A stretch of 64,000 nt of DNA from Alphaproteobacteria bacterium (GTDB lineage: Bacteria > Pseudomonadota > Alphaproteobacteria > Micavibrionales > Micavibrionaceae), in the NCBI GenBank assembly GCA_023384135.1, contig JAHDXS010000002.1:434001-498000 (forward strand), given 5' to 3'. The notes beneath the pieces were generated by a model that was not told where the DNA came from, made no database searches, and worked only from the letters and a program-made list of their open reading frames with translations. Made by a program: the position numbers and the translations under genes. Shown here in pieces: positions 43,304 to 52,502 of this stretch (the first letter of the stretch is position 1; each line of letters begins with the position of its first letter).

Positions 43304-45034
43304 ATGACCTCAGGTAAGGCCAAAGAGTATCGGGTACTCGCGCGAAAATACCGTCCGCGCAATTTCGACGAACTAGTCGGGCAGGACGCCCTCGTTCGCA
43401 CCCTCAAAAATGCCATCACCTCGGGCCGCATCGCCCACGCCTTTATGCTGACCGGGGTGCGCGGCGTAGGCAAAACCACAACGGCGCGGATCATTGCAAA
43501 GGCGTTGAATTACAAAGGCCCGGACGGCAAATCCGGCCCCACGACTGGACCGACCGACGACTGCCCGCTCTGTCAGGCCATCACCGAAGACCGCCACCCC
43601 GATGTGATGGAGATGGACGCCGCCAGCCATACGGGCGTCGATAACATGCGCGACATTCTCGACGGCGTGCGCTACGCCCCGGTCGAGGCGCGCTATAAAA
43701 TCTACATCATCGACGAGGTACATATGCTCTCCACCTCGGCCTTCAACGCGCTTCTCAAGACGCTGGAGGAACCGCCCGAGCACGTAAAATTCATTTTCGC
43801 GACCACCGAAATCCGCAAGGTTCCGGTCACAGTGCTTTCACGGTGCCAGCGTTTCGACCTGCGCCGTGTAGAGTTCGCAACCCTCTGCGATCATTATAAA
43901 TCCATCTGTGCCAGGGAAAACGTTACCCCGGAAGATGCCGCGATTGAAATGATCGCCCGCGCCGCCGACGGCTCCGTTCGCGACGGCCTCAGCCTTCTCG
44001 ATCAGGCCATAGCGCTGTCAGGCGAAAGCCTGACCGCCACGACCGTCCAATCCATGCTGGGCCTGACCGACCGAATGAGGACATTCGACCTGTTTGAAAA
44101 CATTCTCACTGGAAAGCTGCCCGAAGCGCTAAGCATCATGGACGACCTCTACCGCAGCGGCGGCTCCGCGCTGGTCCTGATTCAAGACCTTCTGGAACTC
44201 ACACACCTGCTCACAAAATACCGCGCCGCGCCGGATATCGGCAAAACCACGGAAGCGCTCTCCGGCCAGATGCTCGAACGGGTGCGCAGCCTCGCCGGAC
44301 GCCTGTCCATGCCGACTCTGGGCAAAGCTTGGCAGATCCTGCTCAAGGGCCTCTCGGAGGTACAGGACGCCCCGAACCCGCAATCGGCCGCCGAAATGGT
44401 GCTGATCCGCCTTGCCTACACCACCGACCTGCCCGACCCGGCGGACCTGATCAAAAATCTCGGGAAGGCCGAAAACACATCAGCAACCAGACAAACCGCC
44501 CCTCTGTCGGCAAGCGCCGAACGCGAACATGCCAGCCTCTTCACAGGCCCGGAAGCCGCAGAACAAAAAAAAACTGAACCCGCGCCCCTTCGCCTGACCA
44601 CCCTGACGGAGATCGTCGGACTTCTCGAACAGCGCCGTGAAGCCCTGATCGCCGGACAACTCTTCCAATACGCACACCTTGTCAGGATCGAGCACAACAT
44701 CGAGGGCGACAACCCCGTTGGCCATCTGGAGTTCCGCATAAAACCCGAAGCTTCGCCCAAACTCGCCCAAAATCTGAGCAAGGTTCTGCAGGAAATCACC
44801 GGTCAACGCTGGCTCATAACCCTCTCGGCCAAACCGGGGCAGCCGACTCTGGCGGAACAGCGTGAAGCGGAGATCAGGAACGAAATCAACGAAGCCGCCA
44901 AACACCCCGTTGTCGCGGAGATTATGAAGGTTTTCCCGGACGCACAGATCATGAGGATTGAAAAATCCGGGGAACCACAGGATAATACGCCGCCCGCCCA
45001 TAACGACCAAAACGCTAAGGAAAAGACAGGATGA
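43304..45034 (+). CDS. dnaX: DNA polymerase III subunits tau and gamma
   Basis: 576 residues. AAA+ clamp-loader ATPase: Walker A GVRGVGKTTTARI, zinc-type DDCPLCQAI, Walker B IYIIDEVHML, sensor and SRC motif VTVLSRCQRFDLR. Residues above about 430 are the tau-specific part that contacts polymerase and helicase. A run of nine A (44565-44573) at the boundary would, on slippage, place a TGA right after it and release a roughly 424-residue gamma. The next gene, ybaB, overlaps its stop (ATGA). Confidence 0.97.
   Translation: MTSGKAKEYRVLARKYRPRNFDELVGQDALVRTLKNAITSGRIAHAFMLTGVRGVGKTTTARIIAKALNYKGPDGKSGPTTGPTDDCPLCQAITEDRHPDVMEMDAASHTGVDNMRDILDGVRYAPVEARYKIYIIDEVHMLSTSAFNALLKTLEEPPEHVKFIFATTEIRKVPVTVLSRCQRFDLRRVEFATLCDHYKSICARENVTPEDAAIEMIARAADGSVRDGLSLLDQAIALSGESLTATTVQSMLGLTDRMRTFDLFENILTGKLPEALSIMDDLYRSGGSALVLIQDLLELTHLLTKYRAAPDIGKTTEALSGQMLERVRSLAGRLSMPTLGKAWQILLKGLSEVQDAPNPQSAAEMVLIRLAYTTDLPDPADLIKNLGKAENTSATRQTAPLSASAEREHASLFTGPEAAEQKKTEPAPLRLTTLTEIVGLLEQRREALIAGQLFQYAHLVRIEHNIEGDNPVGHLEFRIKPEASPKLAQNLSKVLQEITGQRWLITLSAKPGQPTLAEQREAEIRNEINEAAKHPVVAEIMKVFPDAQIMRIEKSGEPQDNTPPAHNDQNAKEKTG
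44565..44577 (+). promoter_or_regulatory. predicted slippage site giving the gamma subunit of dnaX
   Basis: Nine consecutive A read as CAA AAA AAA ACT in frame, so A-AAA-AAA is a slippery heptamer. A -1 ribosomal shift, or insertion of one A by RNA polymerase, gives AAC TGA and stops at 44577. The position, codon 421-424, is at the end of the clamp-loader region, like the E. coli frameshift and the Thermus nine-A tract. Confidence 0.7.
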
Positions 45035-45351
45035 TGAATTTTCAGCAGATGATGAAGCAAGCGCAGGAAATGCAGGTTAAAATCCAGCAGATGCAACAAA
45101 AGCTGGGCGACGTAGAGGTGCACGGCGAAAGCGGGGGCGGCATGATAAAGGTCACGATGACCTGCTCGGGCCGTGTCGCAAGCATTTCAATCGACAACAG
45201 CTTGATTGGTTCCGACAAGGAAACACTTGAGGATCTGGTCGTCGCAGCGGTGAACAAGGCCAGCGAAGCCAAAGATGAAAGAATCAAAGAGGAAACCCGC
45301 GCCATGATGGAGGGCCTCGGCCTCCCCTCAGACATGAACCTGCCGTTCTAA
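45031..45351 (+). CDS. ybaB: YbaB/EbfC-family nucleoid-associated protein
   Basis: 106 residues; MMNFQQMMKQAQEMQVKIQQ is the coiled arm and GGGMIKVTMTCSGRVASISI the DNA-binding core. Dimeric DNA-binding protein usually found as dnaX-ybaB-recR. Here recR is not next; xthA follows. Overlaps the dnaX stop by 4 bases. Confidence 0.96.
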   Translation: MMNFQQMMKQAQEMQVKIQQMQQKLGDVEVHGESGGGMIKVTMTCSGRVASISIDNSLIGSDKETLEDLVVAAVNKASEAKDERIKEETRAMMEGLGLPSDMNLPF

Positions 45352-45354
45352 GCA

Positions 45355-46140
45355 ATGAGAATTCTGACCTGGAATATCAATTCCGTTCGCCTGCGGATCG
45401 GCCTTCTTGTTCGTCTGCTTGAGGAGCAGAGCCCGGATATCGTATGCCTTCAGGAAACCAAGTGCCCGAACGAACATTTTCCGGCTGACGACCTCCGCGC
45501 AGTCGGATACGAACATCTCCATTTTCACGGCATGAAAGGCTATAACGGCGTGGCCATCATTTCCCGCCAACCCTTTGAAGCTCCCAAACATTACGACCGC
45601 GTAGGCAGGCCGGACTGCCGTCATATCTCCGCCCGGTTCAAGGATTTCGAGTTGCATAATCTCTACATTCCCGCTGGCGGTGACGAACCCGATCCGGAGA
45701 TCAACGACAAATTCGCGCACAAGCTGGATTTCGTCGATGAAATGGGCGCGTGGTTCAAGGATCAGTATACCGCCGACATACCCTTGATCGCAGCAGGCGA
45801 CTTCAACATTGCGCCTTACGAGCACGACGTTTGGTCGCACAAACAGCTCCTAAACGTCGTCTCGCACACACCGGTGGAAGTCGAGAAGCTCGAAAAAATG
45901 AGGAAATCTCTCGATTGGACAGACTCAAGCCGCCATTTCGTGCCTGAAAACGAAAAATGCTATACGTGGTGGTCGTACCGTAACCGCGATTGGGAAAAAT
46001 CCAACCGCGGCCGCCGCCTCGACCATATCTGGGTCACCCCGCCTCTCAAACCGCGTCTTGCAAACCACACCATTGTAAGTCAGGCGCGCAACTGGGAAAA
46101 ATGCAGCGATCACGTTCCGTTGATTATAGATCTGAAATAA
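45355..46140 (+). CDS. xthA: exodeoxyribonuclease III (AP endonuclease)
   Basis: 261 residues of the endonuclease/exonuclease/phosphatase fold. LTWNINSVRLR with the metal Asn, CLQETKCPNEHF with the catalytic Glu, IAAGDFNIAPYEHDVW (Asp and Asn), WWSYRNRDW, and LDHIWVT then SDHVPLII with the catalytic His. It repairs abasic sites. Starts 3 bases after ybaB and is likely cotranscribed. Confidence 0.96.
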   Translation: MRILTWNINSVRLRIGLLVRLLEEQSPDIVCLQETKCPNEHFPADDLRAVGYEHLHFHGMKGYNGVAIISRQPFEAPKHYDRVGRPDCRHISARFKDFELHNLYIPAGGDEPDPEINDKFAHKLDFVDEMGAWFKDQYTADIPLIAAGDFNIAPYEHDVWSHKQLLNVVSHTPVEVEKLEKMRKSLDWTDSSRHFVPENEKCYTWWSYRNRDWEKSNRGRRLDHIWVTPPLKPRLANHTIVSQARNWEKCSDHVPLIIDLK

Positions 46141-46146
46141 TAACAA

Positions 46147-47046
46147 TCAACTCGGCGGGCGCTGAGGAGCTTCGGGCAAGACTTTAAAAGGCAAAACCGG
46201 CTCGGTCGCCGGCGGCAGTGGCGCCTCTCCTAAACCGCTATAAAGAATGGGAGAGGCTGTAAGCTCTCCGGCAGCCGCAACGGCGCTAAACAATCCCGCT
46301 TCATGCAAAACAACGACATACCCAAGAGCGGCACCGGCATAATCCGGAAAGGCTTCCGGCTTAGTCGGATAGGTCATCTCAACTGCGCCACCCCTCCAAT
46401 CCATGATTTTCTCGCGCCTCACAATCGGGCGCAAAGGCTTATTCCCTGTAAACACGCCTTCATCGCCGAACCGCAGGGCCGCCTTGGGACGGTTTGCGCC
46501 CTGCCCCTGAGCCAGCGCCTCATCACTCTTTTCAAAGGAAGCATAAGTGTAAAGGTAAAGCTCGCCGCGTTTCCCGGCATCTTGAGGAACGCTTATATTC
46601 AAACCGCCCTCAGCGCGGCTGACCTCAATGCGCTTGACATGATCCATAGAGAGCGCTGCCTTGATCGCCGTTTCGATTTTGGTGTTGTTGGCATCGTAAC
46701 GCCCGTTGATAATCACCATGGGCGTAGCCATGCTGAACAAGCCCATACTCTGAAAATAACCGATACGCCCCTCATTGCAGAACGGCCGCCCGAAAGCCTC
46801 CTTGTCGGGGATACGCTCAGAATTCTCGACGCGGCAGTTAATCAGAATCGCATCGGGATAAGTGGCGAGTAACTCTTCGACTTCACGCTCAACGGTGTTA
46901 TTGGCCGCACACTTGTATGAGTTTCCAAAAAACTCGATCAAAATCGGCTGTCCGGCATGTGCTGCGCCGGAAGCAAGACACAAAAAGAACAGCGCGGCAA
47001 ACGCCAGCGCACCCTTCAAACATCGTCCTGCCTGTTTCTCCATCAT
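46147..47046 (-). CDS. secreted thioredoxin-like DUF1223 protein
   Basis: 299 residues from ATG 47046; the open frame continues upstream but that part is the DUF1674 gene in another frame. Signal peptide after MMEKQAGRCLKG with a hydrophobic core LAFAALFFLCLASG and AHA cleavage. DUF1223 landmarks: ILIEFFGNSYKCAANNTVER, FCNEGRIGYFQSMGLFSMAT and PMVIINGRYDANN. The family usually has a CxxC at the first site (TSQGCSSCPPAD type); here only one Cys remains (YKCAANN), so thiol chemistry is doubtful. Confidence 0.8.
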   Translation of the reverse strand: MMEKQAGRCLKGALAFAALFFLCLASGAAHAGQPILIEFFGNSYKCAANNTVEREVEELLATYPDAILINCRVENSERIPDKEAFGRPFCNEGRIGYFQSMGLFSMATPMVIINGRYDANNTKIETAIKAALSMDHVKRIEVSRAEGGLNISVPQDAGKRGELYLYTYASFEKSDEALAQGQGANRPKAALRFGDEGVFTGNKPLRPIVRREKIMDWRGGAVEMTYPTKPEAFPDYAGAALGYVVVLHEAGLFSAVAAAGELTASPILYSGLGEAPLPPATEPVLPFKVLPEAPQRPPS

Positions 47047-47059
47047 TCCGGCTCCAGCC

Positions 47060-47230
47060 CTAAAAATCGCTGCACCGCCCGCCAACTTCCCAATCGCCGT
47101 AGCGGGTAGGTTCGGGTAGCTTCTTGTCCGCAAATCCACCAATTTCCTTAACAGGTACCAGCTCCTGCGGTTCAGCAGCCAACCCGCTGATTGTAACAGA
47201 TTTATCAGGATTATTCGAATTTATCGTCAT
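47060..47230 (-). CDS. DUF1674 protein (SDHAF4-like)
   Basis: 56 residues: starts MTINSNNPDKSVTISG and ends with VKEIGGFADKKLPEPTRYGD followed by WEVGGRCSDF. The P-E-P-T-R-Y-G-D-W-E ... CSDF end is the strict DUF1674 signature, related to mitochondrial SDHAF4, a succinate dehydrogenase assembly factor. Its ATG overlaps the stop of the second YbaB gene. In alphaproteobacteria the gene commonly stands next to rsmB, as here. Short and easily missed. Confidence 0.92.
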   Translation of the reverse strand: MTINSNNPDKSVTISGLAAEPQELVPVKEIGGFADKKLPEPTRYGDWEVGGRCSDF

Positions 47231-47552
47231 CAAGCATACGCTCCTTCATCATGCGCTGCGTTTCTTGCGTCACCAGAGCCTCCTTGGCTTCGACGGCGCT
47301 GTTTAAGGCGGCCAGAAGAAGATTTTCAAGGATTTCGCGATCCCAGTCTTTCAGGGAAGCATGCATATCAACACTTACAAGTCTTCCGGCACAATTCATG
47401 ACAACCTTGACGAGACCGTCTCCGGAATCGCCCTCAACTTCCATATCTTCCATTTTGGCCTGAAGTTCCTGCGCCATAAAATGCATACGCTGTAGGCGTT
47501 TGAACATTTTTTGCTGATCGGGCGGTTCCAGGCTTGGTTTTTGGCTGTCCAT
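47211..47552 (-). CDS. second YbaB/EbfC-like protein
   Basis: 113 residues from ATG 47552. KMFKRLQRMHFMAQELQAKM is the coiled arm and GDGLVKVVMNCAGRLVSVDM the core, paralogous to the ybaB at 45031 (GGGMIKVTMTCSGRVASISI). The C-terminus differs (MMKERMLDDDKFE). Ribosome site is weak. It starts divergently from rsmB and its stop overlaps the DUF1674 start. Two ybaB-like genes within 2.5 kb is unusual. Confidence 0.83.
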   Translation of the reverse strand: MDSQKPSLEPPDQQKMFKRLQRMHFMAQELQAKMEDMEVEGDSGDGLVKVVMNCAGRLVSVDMHASLKDWDREILENLLLAALNSAVEAKEALVTQETQRMMKERMLDDDKFE

Positions 47553-47571
47553 ACAGGATACTAAAACGAAA

Positions 47572-48972
47572 ATGAGTTTGGACACAATCACTATGCCTAC
47601 CCAAAACAACAAAGATAAAGATCAGAATTCAGCGTCACCCCCCGAGGAAATGGCGATTTTTGAGGCCGACATCCTGTCGGCCCGATTATGCGCTCTGGAA
47701 ATTTTGGACCATATTATCAATCAACGGCAGATGCTTGACCAAGCCATTGAAAATAATAAAATTTTCTTGACTCTAAGTGTCAGGGATCGCGCTTTTGTAC
47801 GCATGTTGGTGTCCACAACCCTGCGCCGCCTTGGACAGATTGACGACCTGGTCGCCAGGGCGCAGGAACGTCCGGACTCCCTGAAATCCTTAAGTCTACG
47901 CAACATACTCAGGCTGGGCGCCTGCCAGCTCTTCTTCACCGAAGTCCCCGACCACGCCGCCGTCGATACATCCGTACGCCTGGCCGAGCACATCGGAATG
48001 GACCGCCAGAAAGGCTTTGTGAACGGTCTTTTGCGCGGCTTGATCAGAAACGGTAAGGACTGGATCGCAAAGCAGGACCCCGCCCGCCTCAACACCCCCG
48101 AGTGGCTCCTGAAAATCTGGATTGCCGACTACGGATTGCGCGAAGCCGCCCGGATTGCCGAAGCCAACGCGACCGAGGCCCGGCTCGACATAAGGATAAA
48201 AGACGAAACCGCTTGGGCGCACTGGTGCGAAGCTTTGGAGGCAAGACGCCTCCCAACCGGAACGCTCAGGCGCACGGAAGGCGGAAACATCCGCGATTTC
48301 AAAGACTTCGATAAAGGCGAATGGTGGGTGCAGGATGCCGCCTCAGCGCTCCCTGCCCGCCTCTTCGGGCCTCTGGAGGGCGAAGAGGTTCTGGATATCT
48401 GCGCTGCGCCCGGTGGCAAGACCATGCAGCTCGCCGCAATGGGGGCAAACGTCACCGCCCTCGACCGCTCCGCCCAGCGTTTGAAAAAGCTGGAAGACAA
48501 CATGAAGCGCATGGGTCTGCAAGACCGCGTAAAGATTATCGCCGCCGACGCTACCGTCTGGACCTCGCCCGGCGGCCCGACAATCCAGAGAATTTTGCTC
48601 GACGCACCATGTAGCGCCACCGGAACGATCCGCCGCCACCCGGACCTGCCCTACCTGAAAACCCAGCGAGACCTTGACGGTTTGATATCAATACAAACCC
48701 GATTGCTTGAACAGGCCGGGAAGCTCCTGGGTATAGGGGGAATACTGATCTACTGCACCTGCTCACTTCAAAAAGACGAGGGCGAACGCCAAGTCAACGC
48801 CTTCCTCGCCCGCTTCGGACATTTCCGGCGCGTCCCGATCAAACCTGAAGAAGTCGGGGGCTATGAGGAACTGATCGACGCCGAGGGCGATCTGCGCTGC
48901 CTGCCCTTCCATCTTGCGAATGACGACGGCATAGACGGCTTTTACGCCGCGCGCTTAACGCGTCTGGCCTGA
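47572..48972 (+). CDS. rsmB: 16S rRNA (cytosine-C5) methyltransferase RsmB
   Basis: 466 residues. N-terminal NusB-like domain (about 38-165: ALEILDHIINQRQMLDQAIE, RNILRLGACQLFFTEVPDHA). C-terminal SAM-dependent methyltransferase: ICAAPGGKTMQLAAMG, DRSAQRLKKLEDN, LDAPCSATGTIRRHPDL with the first Cys and YCTCSLQKDEGE with the catalytic Cys. Modifies C967 of 16S rRNA. The first 28 residues are poorly conserved; ATG at 47650 with GAGGAA is a possible later start. Confidence 0.95.
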   Translation: MSLDTITMPTQNNKDKDQNSASPPEEMAIFEADILSARLCALEILDHIINQRQMLDQAIENNKIFLTLSVRDRAFVRMLVSTTLRRLGQIDDLVARAQERPDSLKSLSLRNILRLGACQLFFTEVPDHAAVDTSVRLAEHIGMDRQKGFVNGLLRGLIRNGKDWIAKQDPARLNTPEWLLKIWIADYGLREAARIAEANATEARLDIRIKDETAWAHWCEALEARRLPTGTLRRTEGGNIRDFKDFDKGEWWVQDAASALPARLFGPLEGEEVLDICAAPGGKTMQLAAMGANVTALDRSAQRLKKLEDNMKRMGLQDRVKIIAADATVWTSPGGPTIQRILLDAPCSATGTIRRHPDLPYLKTQRDLDGLISIQTRLLEQAGKLLGIGGILIYCTCSLQKDEGERQVNAFLARFGHFRRVPIKPEEVGGYEELIDAEGDLRCLPFHLANDDGIDGFYAARLTRLA

Positions 48973-49806
48973 TCAGGCAATCGCCTCACAGGCTTCCTTG
49001 GTAATCTCGGCCTTGTTCAAAGTGTAGTAATGGATATGCTCCACGCCGTTGGCCTTAAGATCAAGGCTCTGCTGAACCAGCAATTCCGTCGCCACTTTCC
49101 GCGCCTCGTCCGGCTTATTCTCAAGCCCGGCGAATTTCTGATGCATCCAGTCCGGAACGCCCGCAGCGCAGCGCGCGGCAAAAGTCAGCATTTTCGGAAA
49201 ATCATGAACCGGCAAAAGCCCCGGACAGATAGGAATATTAATCCCGGCCTTGCGGCACTTCTCCACGAAATCGTAATAGACGTTATTGTCGAAAAAGAAC
49301 TGCGTGATCGCACGAGTCGATCCAGCATCGCATTTCAGCTTGAGCGCGTGGATGTCTGCATCCAAAGACGGCGCATCAGGATGCTTCTCCGGGTAAGCGC
49401 CAACGGAAATCTCGAACGGGTGGCGCGAAACCAGACCTTCCACGAAATCGGACGTGTATTTGAAATACTCCCCGTTCGGATCGACAGGCGCCTGAACATC
49501 CGCAGGCACATCACCGCGCAGGGCAATGATATGTTTGATCCCGCGATCCCAAAGCCCGTCCACGTAATCATAAAGCGCCTGTTTGGTCGTGTTGATATAG
49601 GTCAGGTGCGACCCGATCGGAACCTTCGTCTGCTCCATCATCCGCGCGATCGTGTCAATCGTGCCATCGCGCGTCGTGCCGCCCGCCCCGTAAGTCACGG
49701 TCATGTATGTCGGCTTCAGCGCGACCAGTTCGGGGAAAGCCGACCAGAGCATTTCACCGGCTTTTTCGGTTTTGGGGGGGAAATATTCGAAACTGTATGT
49801 CGTCAT
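48973..49806 (-). CDS. metF: 5,10-methylenetetrahydrofolate reductase
   Basis: 277 residues from ATG 49806 (MTTYSFEYFPPKTEKAG is the typical start; an in-frame ATG at 49857 exists). FAD-binding TIM barrel: VTYGAGGTTRDGTI with the folate Asp, HLTYINTTK, IIALRGDVPAD, FFDNNVYYDF and CPGLLPVHDF. Makes 5-methyl-THF for methionine synthesis. Convergent to rsmB with no gap. Confidence 0.95.
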   Translation of the reverse strand: MTTYSFEYFPPKTEKAGEMLWSAFPELVALKPTYMTVTYGAGGTTRDGTIDTIARMMEQTKVPIGSHLTYINTTKQALYDYVDGLWDRGIKHIIALRGDVPADVQAPVDPNGEYFKYTSDFVEGLVSRHPFEISVGAYPEKHPDAPSLDADIHALKLKCDAGSTRAITQFFFDNNVYYDFVEKCRKAGINIPICPGLLPVHDFPKMLTFAARCAAGVPDWMHQKFAGLENKPDEARKVATELLVQQSLDLKANGVEHIHYYTLNKAEITKEACEAIA

Positions 49807-49959
49807 AGTCGTTCTGGTCTCACACCTCTTGGATAAGCGCCCTTTTCCGGCGCACAAGGCGCGATTACACCATTCTTTGCATCAAAGAACAACAGGGATT
49901 TGCAGGCCTAATCCGTACAAGCGCGTGACAGGACCAACGCTATGATCTAAAAGGAAATC

Positions 49960-50928
49960 ATGGTTGATAAGAACCCGAACGCCGCGAAAACATGCTGGGT
50001 CCTGACCGAGGGCCACGCAGGCATGGAGGGACAATGTATCGGCCTTGCCGAAAAGCTCGGCCTCACGCCGCTCATCAAGCGAGTAAAGATCAGGCCGCTC
50101 TGGAAATACCTCCCTGCCCGCTTCTGGCCCAATCCGTTATCCATGGCCGCACCGGAAACGCCGCTCACCGCTCCGTGGCCGGATATCCTGATCTCTTGCG
50201 GCCGCCGTAGCGCCGCCGCAGCGGCGCAGATCAAGCGCCTGAACCCGCAAACGCTGGCCATCCATATTCAGGTGCCGCCCCTCCCGGCAAAATCATATGA
50301 CACGGTCATTGTGCCCGAACACGATGCCCTGCGCGGCCCGAACGTTCTGGTTATGCGCGGCTCTCTCCACAAACTGACCGAAGAAAAGCTCTTAACCGCA
50401 AAAAAACAATTCGCGCCGGCCTTCGCGCAATATAGTTCGCCCCGCATCGGGGTTTTGGTCGGCGGATCGACCAAACGCCAGAAATTCTCAGCCAAGCTGG
50501 CGCAAGACCTCGCGCAAAAACTTAAAACGGCCGGAGCGTCCATACAAGGCGCAAGCATTCTCCTCACCCCCTCCCGCCGAACAGGCGAGGAAAATATAAA
50601 AATTCTGAGCGGCGCTCTGGCTGGTCCGAGAACCTTCATCTGGGACGGAACGGGCGAAAACCCTTATTTCGGAATCTTGGCGCTGGCGGATTACCTGATC
50701 GTCACCTCGGATTCCGCCAACATGATCTCCGAAGCCTGCTTCACCGGAAAGCCCGTCTTGATCTTCGATCTTCCGGGGGGCAGCAAGCGCCTCCGCCGCT
50801 TTCACGAAAAACTGGTCGAAGACGGCTACGCCCGTATGTTTAACGGAACACTAGAACCGTTCAACCCGCCGCGTCTCGACGAAATGACAGAGATTGCGAA
50901 AAATTTGCGCAGGAAATACAATCTGTAA
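49960..50928 (+). CDS. ELM1/GtrOC1-family protein
   Basis: 322 residues, resembling the family that includes the plant mitochondrial fission factor ELM1 and is common in alphaproteobacteria. A GT-B-like fold is suggested by CWVLTEGHAGMEGQCIGLAE, ISCGRRSAAAAAQIKRLN, GVLVGGSTKRQKF, and the C-terminal DSANMISEACFTGKPVLIFD typical of glycosyltransferase donor sites. Enzyme activity is unproven for the family. AAGGAAATC precedes the ATG. Confidence 0.88.
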   Translation: MVDKNPNAAKTCWVLTEGHAGMEGQCIGLAEKLGLTPLIKRVKIRPLWKYLPARFWPNPLSMAAPETPLTAPWPDILISCGRRSAAAAAQIKRLNPQTLAIHIQVPPLPAKSYDTVIVPEHDALRGPNVLVMRGSLHKLTEEKLLTAKKQFAPAFAQYSSPRIGVLVGGSTKRQKFSAKLAQDLAQKLKTAGASIQGASILLTPSRRTGEENIKILSGALAGPRTFIWDGTGENPYFGILALADYLIVTSDSANMISEACFTGKPVLIFDLPGGSKRLRRFHEKLVEDGYARMFNGTLEPFNPPRLDEMTEIAKNLRRKYNL

Positions 50929-50971
50929 CCATAGAGGCATCGAAGAATCTTAGGATTAAGGAAAACAAATC

Positions 50972-51535
50972 ATGCAGAAACACCTACGATCAAAAGCGAC
51001 GATTTTTGTTTTTCTGACCCTTATTCTCTCGGGGTGCGTGATGACCTCGAAACACGACATCATCAAGAACGACCAAGCGACGCTGATGTTCGGAGGTCAA
51101 AAAAACCTACTCTGGATCGGCAATGACGGGCAGCAAATACTGCTTGAGCGCATGTTAGGCGAAAGCGATCGCACCTATATTGCGCAATCCGTCGAAGACC
51201 CCTCAGACGCAACGCCTGTGCGATTCCTTGAATGGCCGGAATTTAGCTTGCTCCCCGATGAAAAGGCCTACATCGCAACCGCAGAGCTGACAGAAGGCAA
51301 ACATAAGGAAAAGACCTGGTATTACCAGCTTCTGACCAACAACGTCGTAAAAAACATCTGGACGAGCTGGAGCTTCGACCCGCCGGACGGCAAGCACATA
51401 GAAATTAAAAATCTGGACGAGCTAAAGTCAGCCCTTAACACCATGGTCGAAAACAAACACTACAAGCGCCGGGAACTGATCGTATTCCGGGCCGCATCCG
51501 ACAACTCTCCCCAAAATATGACAACCAAGGAATAA
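50972..51535 (+). CDS. lipoprotein of unknown function
   Basis: 187 residues with a lipoprotein signal: hydrophobic stretch FVFLTLILSG then lipobox LSGC at residue 22. The mature part is soluble, mixed alpha/beta (TLMFGGQKNLLWIGNDGQQI, LMTNNVVKNIWTSWSF-like region). It probably sits in the outer or inner membrane facing the periplasm. No family recognised. Confidence 0.82.
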   Translation: MQKHLRSKATIFVFLTLILSGCVMTSKHDIIKNDQATLMFGGQKNLLWIGNDGQQILLERMLGESDRTYIAQSVEDPSDATPVRFLEWPEFSLLPDEKAYIATAELTEGKHKEKTWYYQLLTNNVVKNIWTSWSFDPPDGKHIEIKNLDELKSALNTMVENKHYKRRELIVFRAASDNSPQNMTTKE

Positions 51536-51543
51536 AACCCGCC

Positions 51544-52452
51544 TTACGGAACGACCACCCTCAAATATCCGGGCTTTATGCCGATTCTGGCCGGGCCGCT
51601 CCCGAAAAAATCGCCGTCAATCTGGATATCGTGCGCACTGAGCAAGTCAACGCCGCGAACCGCAGATATGGAGAAGTCGAAGCGCTCCTTTTCGGCGCTC
51701 AAAAGATATTGGACAACTGTGAAGAGGCTGCGCCGCGGAAAGATAATCAGCTCCATGAGCCCGTCATCAATGCGCGACCCCGGAGATGCGGAATATCCGC
51801 TCCCATAACTTTGGGCGTTTTGTACAAACATATAGTAACCGCTTTTAGTTTCTCCGGAATCGGTTCGCACCTCGATCCGGTCAAACCGATAGCGGACAAG
51901 CTCTCTCATGGTGACAATCAGGTAGGAAAAAATGCCCCAGCGGCCTTTTAAGCGCCGATCAACCAGCCGTACAACATGGGCATCAAACCCGATCCCGGCC
52001 ATCATTGTAAAATAGCGCGAATTGACAAATGGCAGATCGATCACACGCACAGAACCACCCGCAATAACAGCGCAAGCCTTATCGACATCCGCAGGGAGAC
52101 CAAGCTCGCCCGCCAAAAGGTTGGCCGTTCCCGCAGGAATAATTCCCAATGCCGTTTGAGAGCCCGCCAACCCGTTAACAACCTCGTTAACGGTTCCGTC
52201 CCCACCAACAGCGACCACGACATCACAACGTCGGTCTGCCGCTTCCTTGGCCAGTTGCTGTGCATGTCCGGCATATTGCGTCTCGGTCCAGTCCACTTCG
52301 CAATCATGCTCACCAAGACAAGTCTCAACCCGGCGGCGTAACTCCTCAAGCTCAAGGTATTCGCGCAGGGGAACCCTTAAAATACGGCGCAAAAAAGAGG
52401 GCAACCGCACCCCCTGACCAGCCTTCGAATTGGCGATAACCAGAATCCGCAC
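51544..52452 (-). CDS. diacylglycerol kinase-like lipid kinase (YegS/DagK fold)
   Basis: 302 residues. Nucleotide loop VVAVGGDGTVNEVVNGLAG (near 82), GIIPAGTANLLAGELGLPAD and the metal-site region IDDGLMELIIFPRR are hallmarks of soluble bacterial lipid kinases. Cytoplasmic, phosphorylates a diacylglycerol or related lipid; exact substrate not predictable. It faces the lipoprotein gene. Confidence 0.93.
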   Translation of the reverse strand: MRILVIANSKAGQGVRLPSFLRRILRVPLREYLELEELRRRVETCLGEHDCEVDWTETQYAGHAQQLAKEAADRRCDVVVAVGGDGTVNEVVNGLAGSQTALGIIPAGTANLLAGELGLPADVDKACAVIAGGSVRVIDLPFVNSRYFTMMAGIGFDAHVVRLVDRRLKGRWGIFSYLIVTMRELVRYRFDRIEVRTDSGETKSGYYMFVQNAQSYGSGYSASPGSRIDDGLMELIIFPRRSLFTVVQYLLSAEKERFDFSISAVRGVDLLSAHDIQIDGDFFGSGPARIGIKPGYLRVVVP

Positions 52453-52502
52453 GTTCGGCTCCTACGAATATTCTGAAAACCAACGCACCCAAAAAAACAG
52501 TA

